Assembly: GCF_018403765.1 (NCBI RefSeq) | Contig: NZ_BOVQ01000001.1 | Span: 1 to 64,000, forward strand | Direction: 5' to 3' | From: Lactococcus nasutitermitis | GTDB lineage: Bacteria; Bacillota; Bacilli; Lactobacillales; Streptococcaceae | DNA: 64,000 bases | Shown here: piece by piece, positions 35,156 to 45,500 of the stretch | Numbering within the stretch: the first letter of the stretch is position 1 | Layout of the letters: every line of letters begins with the position of its first letter | Position numbers and translations under genes: made by a program | Notes under the pieces: model-generated | Seen by the model: the letters and a program-made list of their open reading frames with translations, nothing else | What the model was told of the DNA's origin: nothing | Database searches by the model: none

Positions 35156-37462
35156 TTAATCCTTCTTTTCAATCGGAGCCATAGCTGCCAAAAGTCGTTT
35201 CATACCAATCTCTGGAAAATTAATCTTTAATTCCATATTTTTTCCAGTTCCTTCAACACCAAGCACTAATCCTTCTCCCCACTTGCGATGAACAGCAGTA
35301 TCTCCAATTTTCCAATCAACAACAGACATTTCTTTCTTTTGATTAGAATTTCCATTCGCAAATGGATTGATTACATCTTTCCGTTTGTGCAACGCATCTG
35401 ACATTGATATCCCTGATGCAAAACGATTACCTGCATTAGCATTTTTGTAACTCGCATTAAAACTAGTATTTGCTTTACGAGCTAGACCAGCATAATCCAG
35501 TAATTCATCATCAATCTCTGAGATAAAGCGGCTTGGACGATTATAGCTTGATTTTCCATACATTGTACGATTATTAGCATTAGTAATATACAAAGTCTGT
35601 TCAGCACGTGTAATTCCTACATAAGCCAAACGACGTTCTTCTTCTAACTCTTCCACATCCTCATTTGCTCGAGACAATGGGAAAATTCCTTCTTCTAAAC
35701 CAATCAGAAAAACGACTGGAAATTCCAAACCTTTTGCCGCGTGTAAAGTCATCAAAGTGACATTATCCGATTCTTCCTCATAACTATCTGTATCAGCAAT
35801 CAAACTCAAATCATTTAAGAAACGACTCAAACGTTCTAATCCATTTTCTTCAATCGCCTCCCCTGTCTCTTCATCTGTGGGCACTTCCGATTTTTCATCA
35901 AAGTTCTTGGTTACAGAAAGAAATTCCTCGATATTTTCAATTCTTGTCTGTCCCTCCAGATTATTTTGTAACTGCAAAACATTGAGATAACCTACTTTTT
36001 CAAGCATTTCCTCTACAAGTTCTGTGACTGTCAATTTTTCAGCGTGTTCTCTTAACAAATCAAAAATCACACCAAGATTAAAAATTTCACCTGCAGCTTT
36101 TCCGCGAATATCAGACAAAGTAATATCCATCGTTACTTCTTCCAAGGAAGTCCCACGTGAAGCTGCAAAATTACGCAATTTTTCAACCGTTCCAGGACCA
36201 ATCCCACGTTTTGGTTCATTTATAATCCGCTCAAAACTCATATTATCACGCGGATTAGCAATTACATTTAGATAAGCAATTACATCTCGAATTTCCTTAC
36301 GTGAATAAAACTTTGTTCCTCCTACCATTCCATAAGGAATGTTTGATTTCATGAAAGCTTCTTCAATATTACGTGACTGCGCATTTGTCCGATAAAGAAT
36401 CGCAAAATCACTGTATTTATGTTCCTTAGCACGCACTTGCTCAGCAATCGTTGACGCAGCAAAGACAGCTTCATCTTTTTCATCATTTGCCCGATAATAA
36501 ACAATATTTGCGCCATCATCATTTTGAGTCCAAAGCTTTTTAGGACGACGATTAACATTATTTTTGATAACATTATTAGCTGCTTGCAAGATTGTCTTTG
36601 TGGAACGATAGTTTTCTTCTAATAAAACCACTTTTGCATCAGGATAATCTTTTTCAAAATCCAAGATATTTTGCATATCTGCACCGCGCCAACCATAGAT
36701 AGATTGGTCTGCATCTCCTACAACACAGATATTTTTAAAGCGTGAAGCCAATAATTTTACAAGCTGATATTGTGCATGGTTTGTATCTTGATACTCATCC
36801 ACATGAATATACTGAAATTTCCCCTGATAATAAGCAAGCACATCGGGATTTTTATCAAATAAACGCAAAGTTTGCATAATCAAATCATCAAAATCCATTG
36901 CTTCTGACTTACGTAATTCTTCCTGATAAGCCTTATAAACACGCGCTACTAACAATTCATATGGATTACGCGCATTGATTTGCGCTTCATAAGCTTCCTC
37001 ATCCAGTAAATCATTTTTCGCATTAGAAATTGTCCCCAATAAAGTTTTTGGTTCCCATTTTTTAGGGTCCAAATTAAAGTTTTTCAAAATTCGCTTCATC
37101 AAAGACTTCTGCTCAGCCGGGTCAACGATTGTAAAATTACGATTATAACCAATATGGTCTGCATCACGTCGTAAAATACGTACACACATTGAGTGAAAGG
37201 TTGCAATCAATGTATCTTGTGCCGCAGGATTTAGTCCAAGAGTTCGTTCACGCATCTCGCGCGCTGCTTTATTTGTAAAAGTAATCGCCAAGATATTCCA
37301 AGGATTAATCATCTTTTCATCAATCAGATAAGCAATTCTGTGAGTTAAGACACGTGTTTTTCCAGAACCAGCGCCCGCCATAATCAAAAGTGGACCTTTC
37401 GTCGTCTGCACAGCCTCTGCCTGTTTTTCATTCATTCCATTAAGTAGTGGGTTCAAAATCAT
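35156..37462 (-). CDS. pcrA: ATP-dependent DNA helicase PcrA
   Basis: This 768-residue superfamily 1 helicase unwinds DNA 3' to 5' in repair and replication-conflict resolution. It has the Walker [19 protein letters not shown] near residue 33, the DEYQDTN motif [16 protein letters not shown] (motif III), and the [18 protein letters not shown] motif V near residue 565. The C-terminal tail ends in a Tudor-like domain ([16 protein letters not shown]) typical of PcrA rather than RecB. The ATG at 37462 is preceded by a weak GAGAAACGAGA site; a GTG seven codons upstream is less likely. Confidence 0.96.
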   Translation of the reverse strand: MILNPLLNGMNEKQAEAVQTTKGPLLIMAGAGSGKTRVLTHRIAYLIDEKMINPWNILAITFTNKAAREMRERTLGLNPAAQDTLIATFHSMCVRILRRDADHIGYNRNFTIVDPAEQKSLMKRILKNFNLDPKKWEPKTLLGTISNAKNDLLDEEAYEAQINARNPYELLVARVYKAYQEELRKSEAMDFDDLIMQTLRLFDKNPDVLAYYQGKFQYIHVDEYQDTNHAQYQLVKLLASRFKNICVVGDADQSIYGWRGADMQNILDFEKDYPDAKVVLLEENYRSTKTILQAANNVIKNNVNRRPKKLWTQNDDGANIVYYRANDEKDEAVFAASTIAEQVRAKEHKYSDFAILYRTNAQSRNIEEAFMKSNIPYGMVGGTKFYSRKEIRDVIAYLNVIANPRDNMSFERIINEPKRGIGPGTVEKLRNFAASRGTSLEEVTMDITLSDIRGKAAGEIFNLGVIFDLLREHAEKLTVTELVEEMLEKVGYLNVLQLQNNLEGQTRIENIEEFLSVTKNFDEKSEVPTDEETGEAIEENGLERLSRFLNDLSLIADTDSYEEESDNVTLMTLHAAKGLEFPVVFLIGLEEGIFPLSRANEDVEELEEERRLAYVGITRAEQTLYITNANNRTMYGKSSYNRPSRFISEIDDELLDYAGLARKANTSFNASYKNANAGNRFASGISMSDALHKRKDVINPFANGNSNQKKEMSVVDWKIGDTAVHRKWGEGLVLGVEGTGKNMELKINFPEIGMKRLLAAMAPIEKKD

Positions 37463-37550
37463 TCTCGTTTCTCTAAAAATCACTTTTAATTATAACATAT
37501 TTTTGCTTTGACATTTTTTCCACACTATCTTTTTAAATATGGCAAAATAA

Positions 37551-37579
37551 AAAAGCTGATATATAACATATCAGCTTTT
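37551..37579. terminator. srtA terminator
   Basis: AAAAGCTGATAT and ATATCAGCTTTT form a 12-base stem with a five-base loop, overlapping the srtA stop codon. Confidence 0.85.
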
Positions 37580-38339
37580 ACATATTCTTTATTTGATTAT
37601 ATTTTACTTCAAAAGACTTTAGAATGCTTTGTGGTGCGGTTGAAAAAGCTATTTTTTTCTCAAATGTACCGTGAATAACAATACGGTGCGTTGCCGCTTC
37701 ATCATAACAAGTAATTAAAGTAATTTCCGTTTTGCCAGGAACATTATCAATCACTTCCACATGATCAGGTGTCACAACATTTATTGAAGCCAACTTATAT
37801 TCATAAATATTTGCTTTATCTGTCACATAAATCATCATTCCAACTTTTGCATGTGTTAATGGTGTGAAAAGAATAGACAAATCGCTTGTAAATCCAGTCA
37901 TATTATGACCTGCCAAAGCATAATTTCCTTGTCCCATAGTATCATTTTCTTTCATCGTACCGGCGCCGTAAAGAAGCGAAGTGTTTCCTACACCCCGGAA
38001 AATGGGAAGATTAATTCCTAAATCTGGTACAGAAATCCCGCCAATAACAGGTAAAGGTTGACGGTTCAGCTCATTTGCAAAAACACTCTGAAAATCCACA
38101 AGTGAAACTTTTTTAAAATCGAAGTTAGCTTTTGCTTTTTGATTCTTCACAATCTCTTTACGCGTAACATTGGAAACTTGATAACGATTGCTATTACCGG
38201 CAATCAACATATTTCGAATAGGTTTATTAAATATTAAGGCCAATCCAACTAAAAATAAGAGGACTATCAAAATATTAATCAGGCGCCGTCGAATTTTTTT
38301 AGTTTTCTTTGCTTTTTCCACCTTATTTCTCACTTCCAT
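37578..38339 (-). CDS. srtA: Class A sortase
   Basis: This 253-residue membrane transpeptidase anchors LPXTG proteins to peptidoglycan. Residues 1-20 are very basic, followed by a membrane helix at about 21-43 (LINILIVLLFLVGLALIF) and an extracellular sortase barrel. Catalytic residues are visible: His in YALAGHNM, Cys in ITLITCYD and Arg in THRIVIHG. The location near gyrA is common in streptococci. The start follows a short leader. Confidence 0.95.
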   Translation of the reverse strand: MEVRNKVEKAKKTKKIRRRLINILIVLLFLVGLALIFNKPIRNMLIAGNSNRYQVSNVTRKEIVKNQKAKANFDFKKVSLVDFQSVFANELNRQPLPVIGGISVPDLGINLPIFRGVGNTSLLYGAGTMKENDTMGQGNYALAGHNMTGFTSDLSILFTPLTHAKVGMMIYVTDKANIYEYKLASINVVTPDHVEVIDNVPGKTEITLITCYDEAATHRIVIHGTFEKKIAFSTAPQSILKSFEVKYNQIKNM

Positions 38340-38411
38340 ATTTTCTATAAAACTATTGTAACATTTTTTAATAATGAAACAAATTATTTAGAATTTTTAA
38401 GAGTTACTGAT

Positions 38412-38438
38412 AAAAAATTCTTGCTAAATAGCAAGAAT
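38412..38438 (-). terminator. apbE terminator
   Basis: ATTCTTGCTA, two bases, TAGCAAGAAT and TTTTT on the minus strand, immediately after the apbE stop. Confidence 0.9.
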
Positions 38439-38443
38439 TAAAA

Positions 38444-39535
38444 TTAATTTTTCAAATCAGCAATCTTCCCAATTTTAAAAGTTTTTGTTTCTGTTAATTC
38501 AAACTTGTTTTTCAAACCAGGAGTAATATAAACCTTGTTATTTTTATCTACAAATACAGCTTGAACATTTTTCATTTTTTCTACGTATTCATACCCTTTT
38601 TTAGTTCCCATTGCAAAAATCATTGTGGAAAGTCCATCTCCATTTGTCGAATCTTTTCCTTTAATCAAAAGTGTAATACTTGCAATATCATTATCAAAAG
38701 GATAACCTGTTTTTGGACTGAGTTCATGTGAATACTTGACATTACCAACCTTCAAATAGCGCTCATAAATTCCTGAAGTATTCACATGAGCATTTGCAGC
38801 TTGCAAAATTCCCATTTGTTGTCCTGTTGGGTCATTAGGGTCTTTAATACCGATACGCCAAGGACTTGTTGCGCTTCGTGGCGAATTGCCGATAACATAG
38901 ATTGAACTTGAACCTAAATCAACAATACCAGTCGTTACACCAGCTTTTTTAAGCTGATCAACCATCAACATAGCAACATAACCTTTAACAATTGAACCTA
39001 AATCTAACCGTGCGCCTTTTTTCGTGAGATAAACAGTATGTTTTGCATCATCAAACTTGATGAAATGATAGTTAATTAGTGGCAAAACAGCATCAATCTC
39101 TGATTGGCTTGGTTTACGAGCATCAGGAAAACCAATGCGCCAAAGACTAGTCAACGGACCAACTGTAATATCATAACCAACATTTGTTTTAGAGTAATTG
39201 TAACCATCTTTAATGAGTTGATAAACACCAGCATTGACATTTACAGGTTTTATACCTGCTTCTTTGTTAATTTCATCAACTTCTGAACCTGATTGATTGA
39301 CAGTTGTCCATTTATTGTATTGATATGTAATTTTCAAAGCATTTTTTGCTGCTTGTGTTTTCCCTTTATCATAAACCGTTACTTGGATAAAAGTTCCCAT
39401 AGTGGTTGCTTGTTCTTGTATCGGTGTTTTTAAAAGATGACGTTTTTCAGTTGTTTTTGTCGTTGCGTTACTGCTACACGCTGCAAGTCCGATGAGACTT
39501 ACAACAGTCAGTAACAATAAGGTAATTTTTTTCAT
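38444..39535 (-). CDS. apbE: FAD:protein FMN transferase lipoprotein ApbE
   Basis: This protein of about 363 residues attaches FMN to threonines of extracytoplasmic flavoproteins. Residues 1-20 are a lipoprotein signal ending in the lipobox LIGLAAC, so it is anchored outside the membrane. The ApbE domain shows MGTFIQVTVYD, LDLGSIVKGYVAMLM (near residue 185), SSSIYVIGNSP and ATSPWRIGIKDP. It lies directly after gyrA and may overlap it by a few bases if the ATG at 39550 is used. I chose 39535 because it gives a clean signal peptide; neither start has an ideal binding site. Confidence 0.92.
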   Translation of the reverse strand: MKKITLLLLTVVSLIGLAACSSNATTKTTEKRHLLKTPIQEQATTMGTFIQVTVYDKGKTQAAKNALKITYQYNKWTTVNQSGSEVDEINKEAGIKPVNVNAGVYQLIKDGYNYSKTNVGYDITVGPLTSLWRIGFPDARKPSQSEIDAVLPLINYHFIKFDDAKHTVYLTKKGARLDLGSIVKGYVAMLMVDQLKKAGVTTGIVDLGSSSIYVIGNSPRSATSPWRIGIKDPNDPTGQQMGILQAANAHVNTSGIYERYLKVGNVKYSHELSPKTGYPFDNDIASITLLIKGKDSTNGDGLSTMIFAMGTKKGYEYVEKMKNVQAVFVDKNNKVYITPGLKNKFELTETKTFKIGKIADLKN

Positions 39536-39542
39536 TTTCTGA

Positions 39543-42041
39543 TTATTCATCCTCTGTTGGAGTTGAATTAGCTTCAACTTGAGCATCAGTTGTTTCATCT
39601 ACTACTTCTGTATCATCTTGTGTTTCTGCTTCAACAAGAGCAAAGGTCATGATATGTGCTTCATCATCAAGTTTCATAATCTTGACACCTTGTGCTGCAC
39701 GACCAGTTTGTGAAATATTTTGAACATTAGTACGAATCATCACACCAGTATCTGTGATAACCATAATGTCTTCTTCACCATTAATTGCTGTTAAGCCAGC
39801 AAGCTTTCCAGTCCGCGCAGTAATATTCATGACTTTAATTCCTTTACCACCACGTCCTTTAGTTGGATAATCACTTGCCGTAGTGCGCTTACCAAGACCA
39901 TTTTCTGAAATCACAAGAACTTCTTGATCATTATTGATTGTACTTGTACCGACAACGAAGTCTTCCTCACGTAGATTGACCCCTTTAACACCTGTAGCGG
40001 AACGTCCCATATCACGAACAAGATTTTCTGCAAATCGAACAGAGTAACCATTATGTGTTCCAATGATGATTTCGTCATTTCCATCTGTCAAAAGGACATT
40101 GATAAGCTCATCGCCGTCACGTAGATTGAGAGCTTTCAGTCCGTTGGTACGGATATTTGAAAATTGTCCTGTATTTGTTCGTTTAACAAGACCATTTCGT
40201 GTGGTAAAGAATAAGAAGCGTTCTTCATCAGACTTAGCAACATTGATGAGAGTTTGAATTTTTTCTCCATCATCAAGTTTTAGGAGATTAACGATTGGCA
40301 ATCCCTTCGCTGTCCGTCCATATTCTGGAATTTCATAACCTTTCATGCGATAAACACGGCCAAGATTGGTAAAGAATAACAAATGGTCGTGTGTACTGGT
40401 TGAAACCAGATGCTGCACGAAATCATCATCGCTCATTCCCATTCCTTGAACACCACGTCCACCACGTTTTTGCGCACGGAATTCATCGTTTGAAAGACGT
40501 TTGATATAACCCTTATTTGAGAGAGTGACTAAGACATCTTCTTCTTCAATCAAGTCTTCATCTTCGAGTGTCAGTACTTCACCAACAAGAAGTTCTGTAC
40601 GACGTTTATCTGCATATTTCCGCTTGATTTCTTCCATCTCATCTCGAATGATACGTTTCACGCGCTCTGGTTTCGCAAGAATATCGGTTAAATCAGCAAT
40701 CAAAGTAACTAAATCTTGATATTCTGCTTCAATCTTATCACGTTCCAAACCTGTCAAACGACGCAGACGCATATCAAGAATGGCTTGTGATTGTTTCTCA
40801 GATAACTGGAACTCTGCCATCATTGTTTGTTGTGCAATATTATCTGTGTCAGATTCACGAATAATCGTAATAATTCGGTCAATATTGTCTAAAGCAATAC
40901 GTAAACCTTCTAAAATATGCGCTCTTGCTTCGGCACGGTCTTTGTCAAATGCTGTCCGACGTTCAACGACTTCAATCTGATGTTCAATATAATCAACTAG
41001 AATTTGTTTAAGGGAAAGAATTTTTGGAATTCCCTTTTCAATCGCTAACATATTGAAGCCAAATGACGTTTGTAAGCTCGTTAATTTAAATAAATTATTC
41101 AGGATGACGTGTGCTGACATATCACGACGAACTTCGATTACGACACGAATTCCTTCGCGATTTGATTCATCACGAACGGCTGTCAAACCTTCGATACGTT
41201 TTTCATGATTAAGTCGAACAATGTGCTCTACTAATTTTGCTTTATTAACCATATAAGGCAACTCTGTCACGATAATTCGTTCTTTGCCTCCAGATAGTTC
41301 TTCAATATGTGTTTTTGCACGTACTGTAATCGATCCACGTCCTGTTTCATAAGCTCGACGAATACCTGATTTACCCATAACCATACCACCGGTTGGGAAA
41401 TCTGGACCTGGTATTACTTTCATCAAATCTTGCGTTGTAGCATCTGGATTTTCCATAAGCATATCAACCGCATCAATCGTTTCTCCAAGATTATGTGGTG
41501 GAATATTAGTTGCCATACCAACGGCAATCCCTGTTGTTCCATTGACTAAAAGGTTGGGAAAACGTGCAGGTAAAACTTCTGGTTCACGCTCTGTACCATC
41601 ATAGTTATCAATAAAATCAACGGTGTTTTTATTGATATCACGAAGCATCTCAAGAGCAATTTTACTCATACGAGCTTCGGTATAACGCTGTGCAGCTGCG
41701 CCATCGCCATCCATTGAGCCAAAGTTTCCGTGACCATCAACGAGCATATGACGATAAGACCACCATTGAGCCATACGAACCATCGCTTCATAAATTGAAC
41801 TATCGCCATGTGGGTGATATTTACCCATAACATCCCCAGTAATACGGGCAGATTTTTTATGAGGCTTATCTGGTGTCGTTCCAAGTTCATTCATACCGTA
41901 CAGAATACGGCGATGAACAGGTTTTAAACCATCACGCACATCAGGTAACGCACGTGCCACAATAACTGACATCGCATAATCCCTGAAACTTGTCTTCATC
42001 TCCTCAGATAGATTGACTGTTACAACATTTTTGTCTTCCAT
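39543..42041 (-). CDS. gyrA: DNA gyrase subunit A
   Basis: This 832-residue type II topoisomerase subunit introduces negative supercoils with GyrB. The catalytic Tyr lies in [12 protein letters not shown] near residue 120; the quinolone region [17 protein letters not shown] has the unmutated Ser and Glu of sensitive strains. [16 protein letters not shown] and the C-terminal GyrA box ([11 protein letters not shown] near residue 530) distinguish it from ParC. The C-terminal beta-pinwheel is complete and the tail is acidic. The ATG at 42041 follows AGTGAG. Confidence 0.97.
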   Translation of the reverse strand: MEDKNVVTVNLSEEMKTSFRDYAMSVIVARALPDVRDGLKPVHRRILYGMNELGTTPDKPHKKSARITGDVMGKYHPHGDSSIYEAMVRMAQWWSYRHMLVDGHGNFGSMDGDGAAAQRYTEARMSKIALEMLRDINKNTVDFIDNYDGTEREPEVLPARFPNLLVNGTTGIAVGMATNIPPHNLGETIDAVDMLMENPDATTQDLMKVIPGPDFPTGGMVMGKSGIRRAYETGRGSITVRAKTHIEELSGGKERIIVTELPYMVNKAKLVEHIVRLNHEKRIEGLTAVRDESNREGIRVVIEVRRDMSAHVILNNLFKLTSLQTSFGFNMLAIEKGIPKILSLKQILVDYIEHQIEVVERRTAFDKDRAEARAHILEGLRIALDNIDRIITIIRESDTDNIAQQTMMAEFQLSEKQSQAILDMRLRRLTGLERDKIEAEYQDLVTLIADLTDILAKPERVKRIIRDEMEEIKRKYADKRRTELLVGEVLTLEDEDLIEEEDVLVTLSNKGYIKRLSNDEFRAQKRGGRGVQGMGMSDDDFVQHLVSTSTHDHLLFFTNLGRVYRMKGYEIPEYGRTAKGLPIVNLLKLDDGEKIQTLINVAKSDEERFLFFTTRNGLVKRTNTGQFSNIRTNGLKALNLRDGDELINVLLTDGNDEIIIGTHNGYSVRFAENLVRDMGRSATGVKGVNLREEDFVVGTSTINNDQEVLVISENGLGKRTTASDYPTKGRGGKGIKVMNITARTGKLAGLTAINGEEDIMVITDTGVMIRTNVQNISQTGRAAQGVKIMKLDDEAHIMTFALVEAETQDDTEVVDETTDAQVEANSTPTEDE

Positions 42042-42119
42042 GTTTCTCACTTTCAATCAAATGCAAAGTCATTTTTTAGAGTGCTTTCATTTGATGATAA
42101 TATAGAATATTCATCTTCT

Positions 42120-42125
42120 ATTATA
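42120..42125 (-). promoter_or_regulatory. gyrA -10 box
   Basis: TATAAT on the minus strand within GATATAATAG, about 80 bases ahead of the gyrA ATG. The -35 region overlaps the preceding terminator and is weak. Confidence 0.5.
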
Positions 42126-42127
42126 TC

Positions 42128-42170
42128 AAAAAAAGCTTACTTTTTCAGGAATGGTGGAAAAATAAGCTTT
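42128..42170 (-). terminator. Terminator of the Rrf2 gene
   Basis: AAAGCTTATTTTTC and GAAAAAGTAAGCTTT pair imperfectly and are followed by Ts on the minus strand. It separates the Rrf2 gene from gyrA. Confidence 0.75.
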
Positions 42171-42221
42171 CGTGTGCTTTTTTGTTCGTATATTCTACTT
42201 TTTATTTATTATCGGTACGAC

Positions 42222-42698
42222 TCATTTATCATGCTCTCCAATCCACTTATCCAAATCAACAAGGGTATAATTTCCTTGAGTTTCTTTGGCGACTTGTGCA
42301 AGAGAGATGTTAGATAGTGTTTTTACAAGTGTTACTTCAATAGTGTCAAGAGCGTTAGTAATGGCACATTTTTTCGCTTTCGCCCCTTCTTTTTTTCCTA
42401 GAAATTTTTTGAGTAATTGCTGACTAGAAAAAATTTTACCTCGTCCTTCAATAGCAAGAAACACATCATAGAAAGTAATTTCCTCCAGAGATTTAGCAAG
42501 TGAAAACCCACCAAATTTCCCAGCGGTAGATTTGATAAGGCCCTCGTTTACCAGTTGCTTGATAATTTTTTTCAAATAAGATTGTGAAACCTCTAGGCGC
42601 TCACTTAGTGCAAGTGAATTAAGGGTTTTATCATCAGGCAAGCGAGATAATATAAGTAATACGTAAATAGATTGTTCCCAACCAAGCGATAATTTCAT
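42222..42698 (-). CDS. Rrf2 family transcriptional regulator
   Basis: This 158-residue protein has an N-terminal winged helix (LALSERLEVSQSYLKKIIKQL, then NEGLIKSTAGKFGGF) typical of Rrf2 regulators, which sense iron-sulfur clusters, cysteine or nitric oxide. The usual three-cysteine cluster site is not evident: only one Cys (KKCAITNAL) is visible, so it may not be a cluster sensor. It is divergent from a DMT transporter and probably controls both genes from a palindrome at 42728-42758. The start follows AAAGGAA. Confidence 0.88.
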   Translation of the reverse strand: MKLSLGWEQSIYVLLILSRLPDDKTLNSLALSERLEVSQSYLKKIIKQLVNEGLIKSTAGKFGGFSLAKSLEEITFYDVFLAIEGRGKIFSSQQLLKKFLGKKEGAKAKKCAITNALDTIEVTLVKTLSNISLAQVAKETQGNYTLVDLDKWIGEHDK

Positions 42699-42727
42699 CT
42701 TGACAAGTTCCTTTCGTGGGTGTATAA

Positions 42728-42758
42728 TTTAATGGAGATAAAAAACATCTCCGTTAAA
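42728..42758. promoter_or_regulatory. Candidate operator between the Rrf2 gene and the DMT transporter
   Basis: TTTAATGGAGAT and ATCTCCGTTAAA form 12-base arms with one mismatch around seven bases. A further half-site CTCCATT lies at about 42767-42773. The position between two divergent starts suits a regulator binding site. Confidence 0.65.
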
Positions 42759-42820
42759 TCCATTAGCTCCATTATATTTTACTATAAAATCAGCCATTTG
42801 TAAAGGCATGAGAGGTTATT

Positions 42821-43741
42821 ATGCAACAAGAACAAACGTCAAATCGTGTTTTTTTCACAAGTATTATTTTAACAACCATTTTCATGGGGTCTTCTTTTCC
42901 GACAGGAAAATATTTGATTTCAATTGAACACGTCCCCCCTTTTTTGCTAGGTGGTTACCGCTTCGTTATTGCAGGATTGATTATGGTGCTATGGACACTT
43001 ATCCGTGGTGGTTGGAACTCTATCGTCCCAACAAGCAATGGAAGTTTCAAAAAGGGACTGTTATTAGTTGCTGTGATTGGCTTACTCCAAACAACAGGAA
43101 CTATGGGCTTGCTTAATCTTGCGATGGCAGCAGGCGTGTCCTCGTCGATGTCGTCCATTATTTTATTTACTAATCCCTTGTGGTTAGCTTTACTCGCGCA
43201 TTTTCTGCTCAATGACCGCCTAAATACTTGGAAAGTTCTATCTTTAGTTTTAGGCATTGCGGGTGTAATAATATGTCTTGGTTTGGATAAAAGTGTCTTA
43301 GGGATAGGAGCATTGTTCGCATTATTTGGTTCATTTTGTTGGTCAGTGAACTCTGTTGTTACAAAACGCGTACCTTTTGATAAAGGTTCGTGGATATTTA
43401 CAGGTTGGCAGTTACTGATAGGTGGCATTTTAATGCTTATTTTGTCAGCACCCATGCACGAAAGTTACAATCCTGCACATTTGAGCGGTTGGGGCTGGTT
43501 GTGGTTTGTGTGGTTAATTTTACCCGCTTCTGTTGGCTCGTTTGGATTATGGTTTTCAAGTTTACGACAACGTCCTGCCACGGTGGCAAGCTCTTTTCTC
43601 TTTCTTGTGCCACTCTTTTCCACGATTTTCTCAATTATCGGCTTACACGATAAATTCACGATTGGCTTAGTCATTGGTGGTTTACTCGTAGTCATCGCGC
43701 TGATATTGGTAAATAAAAGTTCAAAATCTAAGAGGTTTTAG
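42821..43741 (+). CDS. DMT superfamily transporter, EamA type
   Basis: This 306-residue protein has about ten membrane helices in two EamA repeats (first MGSSFPTGKYLI near residue 22, second from about 155, LFGSFCWSVNSVVTKRVPF). EamA carriers export amino acids, sugars or metabolites; the substrate is unknown. GAGAGG lies five bases ahead of the ATG. It is divergent from an Rrf2 regulator that may control it, and is one of the few plus-strand genes here. Confidence 0.9.
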   Translation: MQQEQTSNRVFFTSIILTTIFMGSSFPTGKYLISIEHVPPFLLGGYRFVIAGLIMVLWTLIRGGWNSIVPTSNGSFKKGLLLVAVIGLLQTTGTMGLLNLAMAAGVSSSMSSIILFTNPLWLALLAHFLLNDRLNTWKVLSLVLGIAGVIICLGLDKSVLGIGALFALFGSFCWSVNSVVTKRVPFDKGSWIFTGWQLLIGGILMLILSAPMHESYNPAHLSGWGWLWFVWLILPASVGSFGLWFSSLRQRPATVASSFLFLVPLFSTIFSIIGLHDKFTIGLVIGGLLVVIALILVNKSSKSKRF

Positions 43742-43798
43742 CATAACTGAAGTAGAAAATTTTAAATGTGTTTGATATTTTGTTTGTTGTCGGATTGA

Positions 43799-43828
43799 AA
43801 AAACTTGGCTTAATGTTGCCAAGTTTTT
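43799..43828. terminator. Bidirectional terminator between two convergent genes
   Basis: AAAAACTTGGC and GCCAAGTTTTT form an 11-base stem serving both the DMT gene and the glycerate kinase gene. Confidence 0.88.
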
Positions 43829-44871
43829 ATGACGTTTTTTGCTAATTTTTCGATATTGTTCAGTGTTCTTTGTTTTTCCATAGCTTCTTTAAGCGAAAGA
43901 ACGCTCTGCTGGATTGAAAAACTTGCTAGAAGCACGTCGTTCATTTTTCCTAGTTCTTCACCTAGTCCGCCACAAAAAGCAATCGTTGGTACATTGTATT
44001 TCGTGGCTAGTTCTGCCATGCCAAACGGCACTTTCCCATTTGCCGTTTGAAAATCCATATGTCCTTCACCCGTAATGACGAGATTTGCTTTTTTTATTTC
44101 ATCTTCGATATTTAAGAGTTGCGCAATTTTAGAAAATCCTGGTTCAATCTTGCCTCCGAGAAGTACAATCGCTGCACCTAATCCTCCAGCTGCACCAGTT
44201 CCGGGGATATTTTGCAGGTCAATTTTATATTTTTCCTTGACAAATTGTGCTATTTTTTGTGCTTCTTTATCTTGCTGCGCTAAGATTTCATCTGTTCCGC
44301 CTTTTTGCTTGCCAAAGACTTTGGCGTAGCCATTTTCGCCTGCATAAACGTTCGTAACATCGGCAAGAGCTGTGAGATTGATATTTTTGAGCAATGGCAA
44401 TTTTTCAACAGAACCACCCAAGCCTTTTAAAATTCCTAAACCACCGTCAGATGTTCCTGTTCCTCCAAGACTTAGGACAATTTCACGCGCCCCACGTTTT
44501 TGTGCGTCTAGGAAAAGTTCGGCAAGTCCGCGTGTTGTTGCTTCTTGAATAGTTTGTGCGTTTGGTATGATTTTATCAATACCGACAACACTTGTTGCTT
44601 CAATCACTGCAATATTTTCTGGTAACATCAAGTATTCCGCCGTTATCGGACATTCTAGTAAATCGACCGTTGCGACAGCTATCCGTTTCCCATCAAGTCC
44701 ATTTTCTAATGCTGCAATCGTTCCCTCGCCACCGTCAGCGATTGCAAATGTTTTGACTTCACAATCAGGGGCAACTGACAAAATTCCTGTTTTTACTGCT
44801 TCGTTCAATTCGCTTGAACTTGCTGAACCTTTGTATGAGTCAATCGCTACTACTATTTTCATTGTTTTCAT
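43810..44871 (-). CDS. Glycerate kinase
   Basis: This protein of about 353 residues phosphorylates glycerate. It begins MKTMKIVVAIDSYKGSASSSE and has FAIADGGEGTIAAL, LSLGGTGTSDGGLGILKGLG and TGAAGGLGAAIVLLGG, all typical of the GlxK/GarK family. There is no Shine-Dalgarno sequence. A TGT-TAAAAT box ends six bases ahead of the ATG at 44871, so a near-leaderless start is likely; ATGs at 44874 and 44862 are alternatives. Confidence 0.92.
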   Translation of the reverse strand: MKTMKIVVAIDSYKGSASSSELNEAVKTGILSVAPDCEVKTFAIADGGEGTIAALENGLDGKRIAVATVDLLECPITAEYLMLPENIAVIEATSVVGIDKIIPNAQTIQEATTRGLAELFLDAQKRGAREIVLSLGGTGTSDGGLGILKGLGGSVEKLPLLKNINLTALADVTNVYAGENGYAKVFGKQKGGTDEILAQQDKEAQKIAQFVKEKYKIDLQNIPGTGAAGGLGAAIVLLGGKIEPGFSKIAQLLNIEDEIKKANLVITGEGHMDFQTANGKVPFGMAELATKYNVPTIAFCGGLGEELGKMNDVLLASFSIQQSVLSLKEAMEKQRTLNNIEKLAKNVIKTWQH

Positions 44872-44893
44872 CATTCTATTTTAACATTTTATT

Positions 44894-44915
44894 TTTTTGA
44901 CGATTCTGTCAAAAA
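44894..44915. repeat. Near-copy of the dispersed palindrome
   Basis: TTTTTGACGA, TT, CTGTCAAAAA: two differences from the consensus. It shares its A/T run with the terminator at 44911-44936. Confidence 0.65.
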
Positions 44916-44936
44916 AAGAGCCAGCAAAACTAGCTC
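44911..44936 (-). terminator. Terminator of the HesB-fold gene
   Basis: GAGCTAG, a five-base loop, CTGGCTC and seven Ts on the minus strand, right after the stop at 44943. Confidence 0.85.
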
Positions 44937-44942
44937 CCTCAT

Positions 44943-45296
44943 TTATTTCGTCCGATAATCAACGATTTCAGCGTTTGGCGAAAGTTGTCCGCCAGCGCCC
45001 ATAATCTCTATCAAACCTGTTGAAGTGCGTCGCATAGACATATCTTCGTCCAAGAAACGTTTGCCCCATTCTTTGCAATAAACGGTGCCAAGCGCTGTTG
45101 AAATTTGTCCATCAAAGAGCTCAGGTACTTTTCCTTTATCAAGCGCAACCAGACGCAAGCGGTCAACAATCGCACAAGCATCCGCGGCTACATCATCAGA
45201 CAAACTATAGTCATAGTCCAACACAAAATCTGCTGGCTTGTTTTCTGTTAAATCTGTCAATTTATTTTTGACAGTTTCGTCAAATTTTAATTCCAT
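44943..45296 (-). CDS. HesB-fold/iron-sulfur biosynthesis family protein
   Basis: This 117-residue protein resembles the small Lactobacillales family annotated as iron-sulfur cluster biosynthesis proteins of the HesB/IscA fold. It lacks the conserved cluster-binding cysteines; only two scattered Cys residues are present, so a scaffold role is doubtful. Near the N terminus MELKFDETVKNKLTDL is encoded by a degenerate palindrome (45265-45285). The start follows GAGGAG and a TATAAT box near 45325. Confidence 0.65.
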   Translation of the reverse strand: MELKFDETVKNKLTDLTENKPADFVLDYDYSLSDDVAADACAIVDRLRLVALDKGKVPELFDGQISTALGTVYCKEWGKRFLDEDMSMRRTSTGLIEIMGAGGQLSPNAEIVDYRTK

Positions 45297-45459
45297 AGTA
45301 TCTCCTCACTTCCTAGTTTTATTATAGCTCATCTCACATTCAAAAGGTAGAGAAATGCTTAGAAAATTAAACTAAAATGAGAAAATTTATTATCAATTCT
45401 CATAAAAATAAAAATCTAATTTTACCAGCACTATTTTTTAATTTTTTCAGTCATTATAT

Positions 45460-45480
45460 TTTTTGACAGAACTGTCAAAA
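45460..45480. repeat. Dispersed palindrome, AA centre, intergenic
   Basis: A 21-base copy, first of a pair 41 bases apart in the gap between the HesB-fold gene and xseB. Confidence 0.9.
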
Positions 45481-45500
45481 GCAAAAAAGTCGCTATTATT

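Noticed and set aside
35156-37483. Leaderless GTG start of pcrA at 37483
   Set aside because: The spacing from TATAAT is only five bases, GTG is weak, and the family starts at the downstream ATG.
39543-42041. ParC instead of GyrA
   Set aside because: The GyrA box and the [16 protein letters not shown] type motif are those of GyrA.
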